A stretch of DNA of 64,000 bases from Methylobacterium sp. (GTDB lineage Bacteria > Pseudomonadota > Alphaproteobacteria > Rhizobiales > Beijerinckiaceae). The notes beneath the pieces were generated by a model. The model was not told the DNA's origin. It did no database searches and saw nothing but the letters and a program-made list of their open reading frames with translations. Numbering within the stretch: the first letter of the stretch is position 1; each line of letters opens with the position of its first letter. Positions 51,784-59,205 of the stretch are shown in pieces. Location: positions 29,282-93,281 of the forward strand of contig NZ_JAIETD010000032.1 of the NCBI RefSeq assembly GCF_019745455.1. Direction: 5' to 3'. The translations under genes and the position numbers were made by a program.

Positions 51784-53115
51784 CTAGCTTCGCAGGGACT
51801 GGGCGAGTTCGAGGAAGGCGTCTTCGCTCGCGGGCATGTGCGGCTCCTGCCGCAGGCCCTCGTAGATCCGAGGTACCAGGGTGATCGCCTGATCGAGGTC
51901 GGGATCCTCCCCGGCACGGTAGCCGCCCATCAGGCGCAGATCCCGCGTCTCCTCGAAGCGGGCGATCATCGCCTTCAGACGCCGGACGAGCTCGCGCTGC
52001 TCGGGCGTCCAGACCTCGCCGGCGAGGCGCGAAATCGACCCGAGCAGGTCGACGGCCGGGTAGCGGCCCTGCTCGGCGATCGTCCTGTCGAGCACGACAT
52101 GGCCATCAAGTGTGCCGCGGATGCTGTCGGCCACGGGATCGTTGTGGTCGTCGCCGTCGACGAGGACGGCGAAGATGCCGGTGATGCTGCCCTCGGTTCC
52201 GTCGCGCCCGGGCCCGGCCCGTTCGAGGAGCCGCGGCAGGTCGGAGAAGACGCTCGGCGGGTAGCCGCGGGCCACCGCCGGCTCGCCGGCCGCCAGGGCG
52301 ACGTCGCGAGCGGCGTGGGCGTAGCGGGTGACCGAATCGACGATGAGCAGCACGGATTCGCCGCGATCACGGAACGACTCGGCGATCGCCATCGCGACCT
52401 TGGGCGCCTGACGCCGCATCATCGGGCTCTCATCGCCGGTGGAGACGACGATCACCGCGCGGTCGAGGCTCGCGGCCATGGCGCCTTCGAGGAACTCGCG
52501 GACTTCGCGACCGCGCTCGCCGACGAGTGCGACCACGACGCTGTCGAAGCCCGTCGCCTTGGCGAGCATCGCCAGGAGCGTCGACTTCCCGACGCCCGAA
52601 CCGGCGAAGACGCCGATGCGCTGGCCGAAGCAGAGCGGCGTGAACAAGTCGAGCGCCCTGACTCCAGTGCGCAGGGCGCCCTGAACCCTGGCACGCTCCA
52701 TCGCCGGCGGCGGGGTCGCCTCCACAGGAACGACGTCCGGCCCGGCGCCGAGCGCGCCGCGGCCGTCGACCGGGCGAGCGAGGGCGTCGATCACGCGGCC
52801 CTTCCAGCTTTGGTCGGGCCGAAGGCAGGACTTGCCGAGCCGGAAGGTCGCCGTGCCGATCCCGGCCTCGATCCGCGACTCGAATGGCTTGAGAGTGACG
52901 CCGCCGGCATCGACCCGCACCACCTCGGCGATCTGCTCGCGGCCGCCAGCCGTGAAGCCCATGCGGTCGCCGAGCGTGACGAAGGCCGTAGCGCCTGCGA
53001 CGCGGGCCGCACTCGCCGTGATTTCCTGGATCGTGCCGCCGAAGCGGATCAGCGGCAAGGCCTCGCCGCCGTTCGTCAGTGCCGCCCCGAGGCGGTCGAT
53101 CGCGTCGCCGCTCAT
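51784..53115 (-). CDS. fliI: Flagellum-specific ATPase FliI, 443 aa
   Basis: This is the ATPase of the flagellar export apparatus. Walker A FAGSGVGKSTLL lies at about 170-181. Walker B region LLIVDSVTRYAHAARD. GRYPAVDLLGSISRLAGE-type end and the catalytic Glu in ALVGERGREVREFLEG are present. FliI is related to the F1 beta subunit and forms a hexamer. It starts 4 bases after the flgF stop. In the order Hyphomicrobiales, flgF-fliI is a normal pairing. Confidence 0.95.
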   Translation of the reverse strand: MSGDAIDRLGAALTNGGEALPLIRFGGTIQEITASAARVAGATAFVTLGDRMGFTAGGREQIAEVVRVDAGGVTLKPFESRIEAGIGTATFRLGKSCLRPDQSWKGRVIDALARPVDGRGALGAGPDVVPVEATPPPAMERARVQGALRTGVRALDLFTPLCFGQRIGVFAGSGVGKSTLLAMLAKATGFDSVVVALVGERGREVREFLEGAMAASLDRAVIVVSTGDESPMMRRQAPKVAMAIAESFRDRGESVLLIVDSVTRYAHAARDVALAAGEPAVARGYPPSVFSDLPRLLERAGPGRDGTEGSITGIFAVLVDGDDHNDPVADSIRGTLDGHVVLDRTIAEQGRYPAVDLLGSISRLAGEVWTPEQRELVRRLKAMIARFEETRDLRLMGGYRAGEDPDLDQAITLVPRIYEGLRQEPHMPASEDAFLELAQSLRS

Positions 53116-53119
53116 CGGC

Positions 53120-53857
53120 CTAACCCTGGGGGCTCAAGGAGCGGATCGCACCCTGGAACGAGTTTTCGGTCTGGGACGTCAGGGTCGCAGCGCTCTCGAA
53201 GGCGCGCTGGATGGTGATGAGCTTCGTCATCTCCATCACCGGGTTGACGTTGGCGCCTTCGATGTGGCCCTGGATCATGCCCATCCGGGTGAAGTCCTGA
53301 ACCGGACGCGCCGGCATGCTCGTCGTCACGGCGTTGGCCTCGGCCCGCTCGAGACGAGCCCTCGGATCGATGGTGAAAAGCCCGAGCGAGCCGACCTGAT
53401 TGGCATTCGGACCCTCACCCTGGAAGATGCCGCCATCGCGGTTGATGACCGGAGGACCGGCTTGCGGATCGAGCAGGATCGGCCCTCCGCCGGGATCCAG
53501 GACAGGCTGCCCGGACATGTTCCGCAATTGGCCGTTCGCATCCATCTTCATTCGCCCGTCACGGGTATAGACCGGGCCTTTGGCTCCACCGACGCTGAGC
53601 CAGGCATCGCCCTGAATGGCGACGTCGAGCGGCGAGTCGGTCTTGGAGACCGGACCTGCCCGACGCGAGATGTAGGTGTCGTCGACGGTGGCGAAGGCGA
53701 TCGGCCCCTTGCTCGCCTTGACCAGCAGGGATTCAAAATGCGTGTCTTCGGCGCGGTAGCCTGCGGTGGAAAGGTTGGCGACGTTATTGGCCACCGCGTT
53801 GAGGCGCTTCTCCATGTTAATTTGCGCGGAGAGCGCGACGTAGATCCCATTCTGCAC
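53120..53857 (-). CDS. flgF: Flagellar basal-body rod protein FlgF, 245 aa
   Basis: Proximal rod protein. N-terminal YVALSAQINMEKRLNAVANN with NLSTAGYRAEDTHFESLL; middle SPLDVAIQGDAWLSVGGAKG; C-terminal GANVNPVMEMTKLITIQRAFES. Length 245 separates it from FlgG. It starts 5 bases after the DUF1217 stop and runs directly into fliI. Confidence 0.92.
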   Translation of the reverse strand: MQNGIYVALSAQINMEKRLNAVANNVANLSTAGYRAEDTHFESLLVKASKGPIAFATVDDTYISRRAGPVSKTDSPLDVAIQGDAWLSVGGAKGPVYTRDGRMKMDANGQLRNMSGQPVLDPGGGPILLDPQAGPPVINRDGGIFQGEGPNANQVGSLGLFTIDPRARLERAEANAVTTSMPARPVQDFTRMGMIQGHIEGANVNPVMEMTKLITIQRAFESAATLTSQTENSFQGAIRSLSPQG

Positions 53858-53862
53858 GGCCG

Positions 53863-55107
53863 TCAGCCCCCCGACCGGTTACGGGTGACGCTGAGCAGGA
53901 GGTCCGCGTCGACGCCGGAGGACGAGCCTCTGGATGCGAACAGGGCGAGAATCGGATCGCTCGCGGTGTTGTTCTGGGCATCCCAGATCGCCGTGAACTT
54001 CTGGATGAAGCGGGACAAAGCCGCCGGATCCTGGAAGCTCGACAGGTCGACCTTGTTCTCGATAATCGCTGCCTGCCGGTCGATGGCGCTGGCGCCGGTG
54101 CTGTCCGGCAGGCCGAGGACCGTCTTGACGACCTGTGACAGGGCATTGTCACCGAGGATGCCGTATCCGCTCCTCACCGAAGGGGCGACGCGCGAGAAGT
54201 AGAGTGCGAGGCGAAGGCCCGTATCTTCGGCGCCGGCATCGGCCTCCAAGGTCTGGCGCAGATAGGCCTCAGTAACGCTTTTCGCCTTGGCATCGGGCGC
54301 AAGGCCGGTACCGAAGCCGATGTCGAGAGCGGTCTGACCTGGCGCAGAGAGCGGGATGTTGGCGATCGCGAGCGTCCGGTTGCTGCCGCCCGCGAAGTAG
54401 ACCGCATCCGCATCGAAATCGGTTCCGCCGGAAGCGCCGTCGGCACCGAGGTTGGTATAGGCCATCGTCTGGACGAAGAGGTTGTTGCGGATACCGATTC
54501 CAACCTGGACCTTACCCTTCAGATTGGTCTCCCCTGACGCATCGATCTGAGAGTTGATGGCGGCGGCGATCTCCTGGGCTGTCACCGACTTCAGGTCGGC
54601 GGCGAGCGAGGACAGCGTCGTCTTGTTCAGGACGATCATCGCCGTTTTCGTCGTATTCGCGTCGAGCTGGCTGGTGAGCGAGAAGCTCACCTCATTGATG
54701 CCCGAAAAATCGAAGCTGCCCGTGAGGTCAAGGGAGCCACTAAGCTGAGCGAAATCCACCGAGGCGCCGCTCGCCGAAGCACCCTGTGCGAAGTCGAAGG
54801 CGCGTGCGAAAGCCTTGTAGCGATCATCCGTCAAGCGGTTTGCGAAGCTCCTCGGGTCTTTCACGCCCTCGGTCAGGACCTTGCGCATGAAGGCCTTCGC
54901 GTAAGTCATGTCCTCCAGGCCCATCGCCTTCATGGCGTAGGCGTAGAGGCGCCGGTCCGAGAGAAGGTCCTCGGGCGTCTTCACCTTGCCGATATTTGCC
55001 TCGTAGTAGGCAGTCTCGCGCGCCACCTCCGGTGTTGCGGCCTTGCGAGCCAGAGAGGCGTTCAGGTCCTTGGCGATCAGCCGGTAGTTCAGCGACGTGT
55101 TCACCAT
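53863..55107 (-). CDS. DUF1217 protein of the flagellar cluster, 414 aa
   Basis: DUF1217 proteins occur almost only in flagellar clusters of Hyphomicrobiales. Signature NYRLIAKDLNASLARKAATP, ETAYYEANIGKVKTPEDLL, YAMKAMGLEDMTYAKAFMRK and VLTEGVKDPRSFANRL are visible; the segment LPDSTGASAIDRQAAIIENK near the C-terminus echoes it, suggesting an imperfect internal repeat around a variable middle that is beta-rich and Ser/Thr/Ala-rich. The role is unproven; a structural or assembly function is likely because it heads the operon before flgF. Confidence 0.78.
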   Translation of the reverse strand: MVNTSLNYRLIAKDLNASLARKAATPEVARETAYYEANIGKVKTPEDLLSDRRLYAYAMKAMGLEDMTYAKAFMRKVLTEGVKDPRSFANRLTDDRYKAFARAFDFAQGASASGASVDFAQLSGSLDLTGSFDFSGINEVSFSLTSQLDANTTKTAMIVLNKTTLSSLAADLKSVTAQEIAAAINSQIDASGETNLKGKVQVGIGIRNNLFVQTMAYTNLGADGASGGTDFDADAVYFAGGSNRTLAIANIPLSAPGQTALDIGFGTGLAPDAKAKSVTEAYLRQTLEADAGAEDTGLRLALYFSRVAPSVRSGYGILGDNALSQVVKTVLGLPDSTGASAIDRQAAIIENKVDLSSFQDPAALSRFIQKFTAIWDAQNNTASDPILALFASRGSSSGVDADLLLSVTRNRSGG

Positions 55108-55263
55108 GCGCCTGCCTCCGCGCGGGAGCTGCGCCAGGACGCAAATACGTCAGGTGAGAAGGCTTCGTTGCGACGGCAGGTCATCGTGCGTTCCGGGCTT
55201 GAAGTCGTCGTCCGACGTGCGGCAGGTAGGAGCCTGACCTTGTGTCGGGCTGTGTCGGTCGTC

Positions 55264-55818
55264 TCACAGGGGAGCGGGGCCGATGATGGTCTCCGAGGTC
55301 ACGACGACCCAGCCTGCGCCGGTCTCGCGGATCGAGATCACGCGGCCGGCGCCGGGCAGGACAGCGCCCGGCACGATTTGTTTGAGGCCACTCGGTCCCT
55401 CGACGAGAGCCGTCCCGCCGGAAACCCGACGCAGCACGTATGACTTGGCCGCGGTGACCGGCAGGGCTGCGGACGAACTGGAGGAGGCGTTGGCCTCGAC
55501 CCGCGGCTGTTCCGGCAGCGAGCCGGTGGTAAGGGGATCGAGGTCGGCCGCAGCGGTGCGAACCGGTGTGACTGACTTCTTCCAGGCGAAACCGTTGGCG
55601 ACAGGCGGCACGATCTGGCGCACGTCGTAGCCATTTGGGCTACCGGCGATGCCGTAGGCAGCCCAGCCGCCCGAGACCGCTGCAAGGAAGAGGCATCCTC
55701 CGATCGCGGCACGCTCCATAGCGGCATCGCGTGCGCGTCGAAGCAAAAGAGCGCTGGCCGAAGGACGACGGATCGCGACCTTCGTGGCGGCGGTCAGGGC
55801 GTTCTCCACTCGTCCCAT
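55264..55818 (-). CDS. Single-span membrane protein beside flagellar genes, 184 aa, function unknown
   Basis: Cytoplasmic N-terminus rich in Arg, one membrane helix (AIGGCLFLAAVSGGWAAYGIA, about 38-58), a Ser/Ala-rich linker and a C-terminal beta-rich domain: SYVLRRVSGGTALVEGPSG, IVPGAVLPGAGRVISIRE and TGAGWVVVTSETIIG. The last domain recalls small beta domains of secretion-system pilotin or inner-membrane alignment proteins, but I cannot assign it. It is the most upstream minus-strand gene, 156 bases before the DUF1217 gene, with a CtrA-type site 79-93 bases upstream of its start. Confidence 0.6.
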   Translation of the reverse strand: MGRVENALTAATKVAIRRPSASALLLRRARDAAMERAAIGGCLFLAAVSGGWAAYGIAGSPNGYDVRQIVPPVANGFAWKKSVTPVRTAAADLDPLTTGSLPEQPRVEANASSSSSAALPVTAAKSYVLRRVSGGTALVEGPSGLKQIVPGAVLPGAGRVISIRETGAGWVVVTSETIIGPAPL

Positions 55819-55896
55819 GCGTCAGCCCGTCAAAGAAAAAGTTATGCCGCTGCGCTATCGCTTCGGTTCAAGCGGTTTCGATTAACATTTTCATGG

Positions 55897-55911
55897 TTAA
55901 CGGATGGTTAA
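55897..55911 (-). promoter_or_regulatory. CtrA-type site upstream of the flagellar-cluster membrane protein
   Basis: On the minus strand it reads TTAACCATCCGTTAACC, a full match to TTAA-N7-TTAAC. It faces the 184-aa membrane-protein gene on the minus strand and is also 182 bases upstream of the PilZ gene on the plus strand. Confidence 0.55.
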
Positions 55912-56092
55912 ATGCTCGGTCACTGTGCCGTCGCAAGACTTCCGATGATGCCGCGATCGCAGTGACATCACCTCATGAACATCGGCGATCCGCAACCTGA
56001 CTGGGATCTGCTATGGGATTTTGCAACGAGGCTTGCGATCATCGCTGCACCTCGGCAGGACAAGCAACCCGGTGAGAAAAGGAAGAGAGGCG

Positions 56093-56404
56093 ATGCCGGA
56101 CGACCGCACGGAGCCGCACGCACTCGCCACAGTGGCACCCGTGAGCCGACGGCATCCCCGGCGACACCGGGTGATGCAGCAGGCACGCATCCTTATCGGC
56201 CGCGAGACCGTGCTGTTCTGCGTCGTTCGCGACCTTTCCCAGGAAGGTGCCAAGATCCGGCTTCACCGCCTCGTCGCCCTGCCGCCGCGCTTCGAATTGA
56301 TGATTGCAGCCCACGACCTTCGGACTTTCGAAGTCGAACTCCGGTGGCAGCGCGGCGAATTCGCCGGCGTTACCTTTTTGAGGAAGCTCGGCGTCAAGGC
56401 GTGA
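56093..56404 (+). CDS. PilZ-domain protein, 103 aa
   Basis: The start at 56093 has an AGGAAGAGAGG site. The protein is little more than one PilZ domain: the RxxxR loop in SRRHPRRHRV, a DxSxxG-like RDLSQEGAKIRLH after strand two, and a third strand DLRTFEVELRWQRGEFAGV. PilZ domains bind cyclic di-GMP, which would link second-messenger level to motility in this cluster. The Arg and Ser/Gly residues that contact the ligand are present, so binding is likely. No enzymatic domain is attached. Confidence 0.8.
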   Translation: MPDDRTEPHALATVAPVSRRHPRRHRVMQQARILIGRETVLFCVVRDLSQEGAKIRLHRLVALPPRFELMIAAHDLRTFEVELRWQRGEFAGVTFLRKLGVKA

Positions 56405-56468
56405 GCCTGTGGAAAGCTCAGGGTATTCGCGCCGGCAAACGCACAGCAGCTTACGGCCGCGCCCGAAT

Positions 56469-56483
56469 TTAACCCGATGCTAA
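56469..56483 (+). promoter_or_regulatory. CtrA-type half-variant site upstream of flagellin
   Basis: TTAACCCGATGCTAA followed by CG: TTAA-N7-CTAAC, one change from consensus and the same variant as the minC site. It lies 250 bases before the flagellin ATG, upstream of the structured leader. Confidence 0.4.
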
Positions 56484-56526
56484 CGCGGGTCCGGCAGGAT
56501 CCAAAACGTCGGCAAAAGGTTCTGTT

Positions 56527-56661
56527 GGCTATAGCCCAGATACATTCGTCGAAACTGCAGTGGATAGGCTATAGAAGCCTAAGACATGATGTCGTTCCAC
56601 TGGTCCGGTGCAAATCCGGGATGTCACGCGCTTCCCTGAAGACGTCTGCCTATTTAGGCAG
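56527..56661 (+). promoter_or_regulatory. Structured 5' leader of the flagellin mRNA (candidate flg-Rhizobiales-type RNA)
   Basis: Several stems can be drawn in order. The palindrome GGCTATAGCC lies at 56527-56536. An outer stem CAGTGGA (56558-56564) pairs with TCCACTG (56596-56602). Inside it are TAGGCT/AGCCTA (56565-56570 with 56576-56581) and GACA/TGTC (56583-56586 with 56590-56593), giving a three-way junction. Then follow CCGG, a 7-base loop and CCGG (56605-56619), and finally CTGCCT/AGGCAG with loop ATTT (56646-56661). The flagellin ATG is 71 bases further on and has no Shine-Dalgarno sequence within 15 bases. A conserved RNA called the flg-Rhizobiales motif is known from 5' leaders of flagellar genes in this order; identity with it is untested. 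Confidence 0.55.
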
Positions 56662-56732
56662 GTGCCAGGCAGGAGCGCTCGGTAGCACGAATTCCGCGCC
56701 ATTCCCGCATCCCATCACGACCGGACCCCGCC

Positions 56733-58133
56733 ATGACCAGCCTTCTGACCAACAACGCGGCGATGACCGCGCTGACGACCCTCAAGTCCATCAACGCCCA
56801 GCTCGACATGACGAGCAACCGGGTCTCGACGGGCCAGCGCGTCTCGAACGCCGCGGATAACGCCGCCTATTGGTCGATCGCCACCACGGTGCGCTCCGAC
56901 AACGCTTCCCTTGGTGCCGTCAAGGACTCGCTGGGCCTCGGGTCTTCGGCCGTCGACACTGCCTATAACGGCCTCAACAGCATCATCACCGACCTCCAGA
57001 ACATCCGCGCCAAGCTGCAGACCGCTCTTACCCCCGGCGTGGATCGCTCGAAGGTTCAGACCGAGATCACCGCCATCCAGAACAAGATGAAGGCCACCGC
57101 GGATTCTTCGACCTCCAGCGGTCAGAACTGGCTTTCGGTGAACTCCGCCACCACCAACACGAGCTATCAGGCGACGCAGAACGTCGTCGCAGGCTTCTCG
57201 CGCGACGCCACAGGAACCGTCACCTTCTCCAAGATCGCCGTCGACGTGAACGCGATCAAGCTCTACGACAGCAACGCGACGAGCGTCACGACTGCGGCGA
57301 CGTCTGGCCAACTTTTTGGATCGACGTCTCTGACGGGAACGGCTCTGTTCACCGGTGGGACAGCCGACTTCGATGCTGCGACTGCGAACGAGGTTAAGTT
57401 CGACCTGACACTTGGTGACGGCTCCACCGCCACCATCACGCTGAACGCAGCGACCTTGGCATCGGCCGCGAGCAACCTGTCGGCTGTGACGACGACCGAA
57501 TTCATCGAAGCCATCAATAACCAGATTGCGGCAGACGTCACGGCAACGCCGCTTGCTGGCAAGGTCAGCGCTTCGCTTGATACCGCAGGTCGTTTGACGT
57601 TCAAGACCACCGCAGCGGGTGCTGGCGGTGCCGGTAGCGCCTCTCGGATCACGATCCAGAACGCGGCCGTTACGGCGACCTACACCAAGGTGGATGTCGG
57701 CTTTGGAATCGGCGTTGCGGGAACCGACGCACGCACCGCTGACGGCTCTGCTGCTGGAACATCGACGGCCAAGGGCATTCTTGATACGCTGAACGGCGCC
57801 TACGCGATCAGCACGATCAACATCTCGGGCCTCGTTGGCACCGCCGGCGACACGACGCTGCAGAACATCATCACACAGGTCGAGCAGGCGCTCGCCAAGG
57901 TGACTGACGCCGGCACCAAGCTCGGCGCCAACAAGACCCAGATCGACGGACAAAAAGTGTTCGTCGACACGCTGATGAAGGCCAACGACCGCACCATCGG
58001 CGTCCTGGTCGACGCGGACATCGAGGAAGAGTCGACCAAGCTCAAGGCCCTACAGACTCAGCAGCAGCTCGGCGTGCAGTCGCTCAGCATCGCCAATACG
58101 GCAAGCCAGAACGTCCTGTCGCTCTTCCGATAG
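56733..58133 (+). CDS. Flagellin, 466 aa
   Basis: This is the filament subunit. The N-terminal D0/D1 block is conserved (TNNAAMTALTTLKSINAQLD, TSNRVSTGQRVSNAADNAAY, GLGSSAVDTAYNGLNSI), and so is the C-terminal one (TLMKANDRTIGVLVDADIEE, LKALQTQQQLGVQSLSIANT, ASQNVLSLFR). Between them is a Thr/Ala/Gly-rich variable domain of about 250 residues with no Cys. It is longer than the shortest alphaproteobacterial flagellins, and only this one copy is seen in the window. The gene has its own promoter region, a structured leader and a perfect terminator. The usual symbol (fliC or fla) depends on the species. Confidence 0.96.
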   Translation: MTSLLTNNAAMTALTTLKSINAQLDMTSNRVSTGQRVSNAADNAAYWSIATTVRSDNASLGAVKDSLGLGSSAVDTAYNGLNSIITDLQNIRAKLQTALTPGVDRSKVQTEITAIQNKMKATADSSTSSGQNWLSVNSATTNTSYQATQNVVAGFSRDATGTVTFSKIAVDVNAIKLYDSNATSVTTAATSGQLFGSTSLTGTALFTGGTADFDAATANEVKFDLTLGDGSTATITLNAATLASAASNLSAVTTTEFIEAINNQIAADVTATPLAGKVSASLDTAGRLTFKTTAAGAGGAGSASRITIQNAAVTATYTKVDVGFGIGVAGTDARTADGSAAGTSTAKGILDTLNGAYAISTINISGLVGTAGDTTLQNIITQVEQALAKVTDAGTKLGANKTQIDGQKVFVDTLMKANDRTIGVLVDADIEEESTKLKALQTQQQLGVQSLSIANTASQNVLSLFR

Positions 58134-58182
58134 GGCTCGACCCCGCCTCAGACGCGTCCGTCGCGTTAGAGCCATAAAATGC

Positions 58183-58216
58183 GAAAGGCCACGCTCCGGC
58201 AGGAGCGTGGCCTTTC
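58183..58216. terminator. Perfect terminator between flagellin and ftcR
   Basis: GAAAGGCCACGCTCC (58183-58197), loop GGCA, GGAGCGTGGCCTTTC (58202-58216): a 15-bp perfect stem between convergent genes, with TTTC on one side and GAAA on the other, so it can serve both. Confidence 0.88.
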
Positions 58217-58247
58217 GTGGTCTGACAGATAAGAGAACGTCCGGCGT

Positions 58248-58931
58248 TCAGCCGATGAAGGTGTAGCCCGCCAGGCGCTTGGCTTCGATCGGGTCATAGC
58301 CGAGCTTCATTCTGAGCTTCTTGCGCAGCTTGCTGATATGGCCCTCGACGACGCTCTCTTCGACGTCGCTGTCATGGGCGGAATAGACCGCATTGAAGAT
58401 CTGCAGCCGGCTGAGCTGGCGGCCGCGGTTGCGGGCGAAGTATTCGAGGATGTGGCGCTCGCGGCGCGGCAGCATCAGGCTTTGGCCGTCGATCTCGGGG
58501 TCGCGGCCGTTGGCATAGACGGTGAGGCGCCCGGCCTTGTCCTGGGCTGGGACGAGCTGGCCCTCGCTGCGGTTCGCCCGGCGCCGGATCGCCGCCGCGC
58601 GGGCGAGGATCTCGCGGATATGGACCGGGCGGCGCACCACGTCGTCGATGCCGGCGGTGAAGAGGTCGAGGGTCTGCTCCAGGGAGCGGCTTTCGTTGAG
58701 CGCGATGATCGGCGCATGGGTCAGGCTGCGGATGTTGGTCGCAAAGCCGATCCGCTCCTCGTGTTCTCCGAGGACGAAGCCCTGAACGGCTTCCAGGTCA
58801 TCCGAAGCGGTCGAGCCGAGCCAAGCCTGGAATTCATCCGTTCGGAGGCTCAGGGCGCTAACACCCTGTTCACCAAAACCGGCTACGTACTCGGTGGCAA
58901 CGGACAGCCGCTCATCGACCACGATATACAT
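58248..58931 (-). CDS. ftcR: Flagellar transcriptional regulator FtcR, atypical response regulator, 227 aa
   Basis: The start at 58931 gives MYIVVDERLSVATEYVAGFG, the family opening. A receiver-like domain (1-120) lacks the usual DxxLPD phosphoacceptor: at that position it reads AVQGFVLGEHEER, and the conserved Lys is replaced in DDVVRRPVHI. The C-terminal OmpR-type winged helix has LPRRERHILEYFARNRGRQL and VVEGHISKLRKKLRMKLG. In Brucella and Sinorhizobium, FtcR (Rem) activates class II flagellar genes. It converges with flagellin and is preceded by a CtrA-type site. Confidence 0.9.
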   Translation of the reverse strand: MYIVVDERLSVATEYVAGFGEQGVSALSLRTDEFQAWLGSTASDDLEAVQGFVLGEHEERIGFATNIRSLTHAPIIALNESRSLEQTLDLFTAGIDDVVRRPVHIREILARAAAIRRRANRSEGQLVPAQDKAGRLTVYANGRDPEIDGQSLMLPRRERHILEYFARNRGRQLSRLQIFNAVYSAHDSDVEESVVEGHISKLRKKLRMKLGYDPIEAKRLAGYTFIG

Positions 58932-59072
58932 TGTCGTGCATTGCCCCAGTGAAGACGACGATGGCCGGATGCGAACCGCCATCACAACACTATTCAAGAG
59001 CAATCATCGAAGACTTGCGCACCGTCTGATCTGGGCTTTCGGGACCAGACACTCGGAAGATGCGATTTCTGC

Positions 59073-59100
59073 GGGTCAACTCAAGATTTCGTGTTGACCC
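59073..59100. promoter_or_regulatory. Inverted repeat upstream of ftcR
   Basis: GGGTCAAC (59073-59080) and GTTGACCC (59093-59100) are a perfect 8-bp inverted repeat with a 12-base spacer. The left arm, read on the minus strand, is GTTGACCC and could also serve as a -35 (TTGACC). It sits between ftcR and the CtrA-type site, so it may be an operator. Confidence 0.38.
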
Positions 59101-59119
59101 TCTTGTCGTGGCGCAATGG

Positions 59120-59134
59120 TTAATTTTCGATTAA
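59120..59134 (-). promoter_or_regulatory. CtrA-type site upstream of ftcR
   Basis: On the minus strand TTAATCGAAAATTAACC, a full match to TTAA-N7-TTAAC. It is 189 bases upstream of the ftcR start. A further TTAA (59141-59144) follows on the plus strand. Confidence 0.52.
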
Positions 59135-59205
59135 GCCACGTTAACGAATGTCGCCCCAGGGCGGCATGCGTGGCATCCCGGCCTCACGGAGGCACATTGG
59201 CGGGC

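Noticed and set aside
56601..56625. GGTGCAAATCC near the flagellin leader, like the conserved core of a cobalamin riboswitch or a tRNA T-arm
   Set aside because: No B12-box or the other conserved riboswitch elements follow, and no cloverleaf with acceptor and anticodon stems can be built, so it is treated as one hairpin of the leader.
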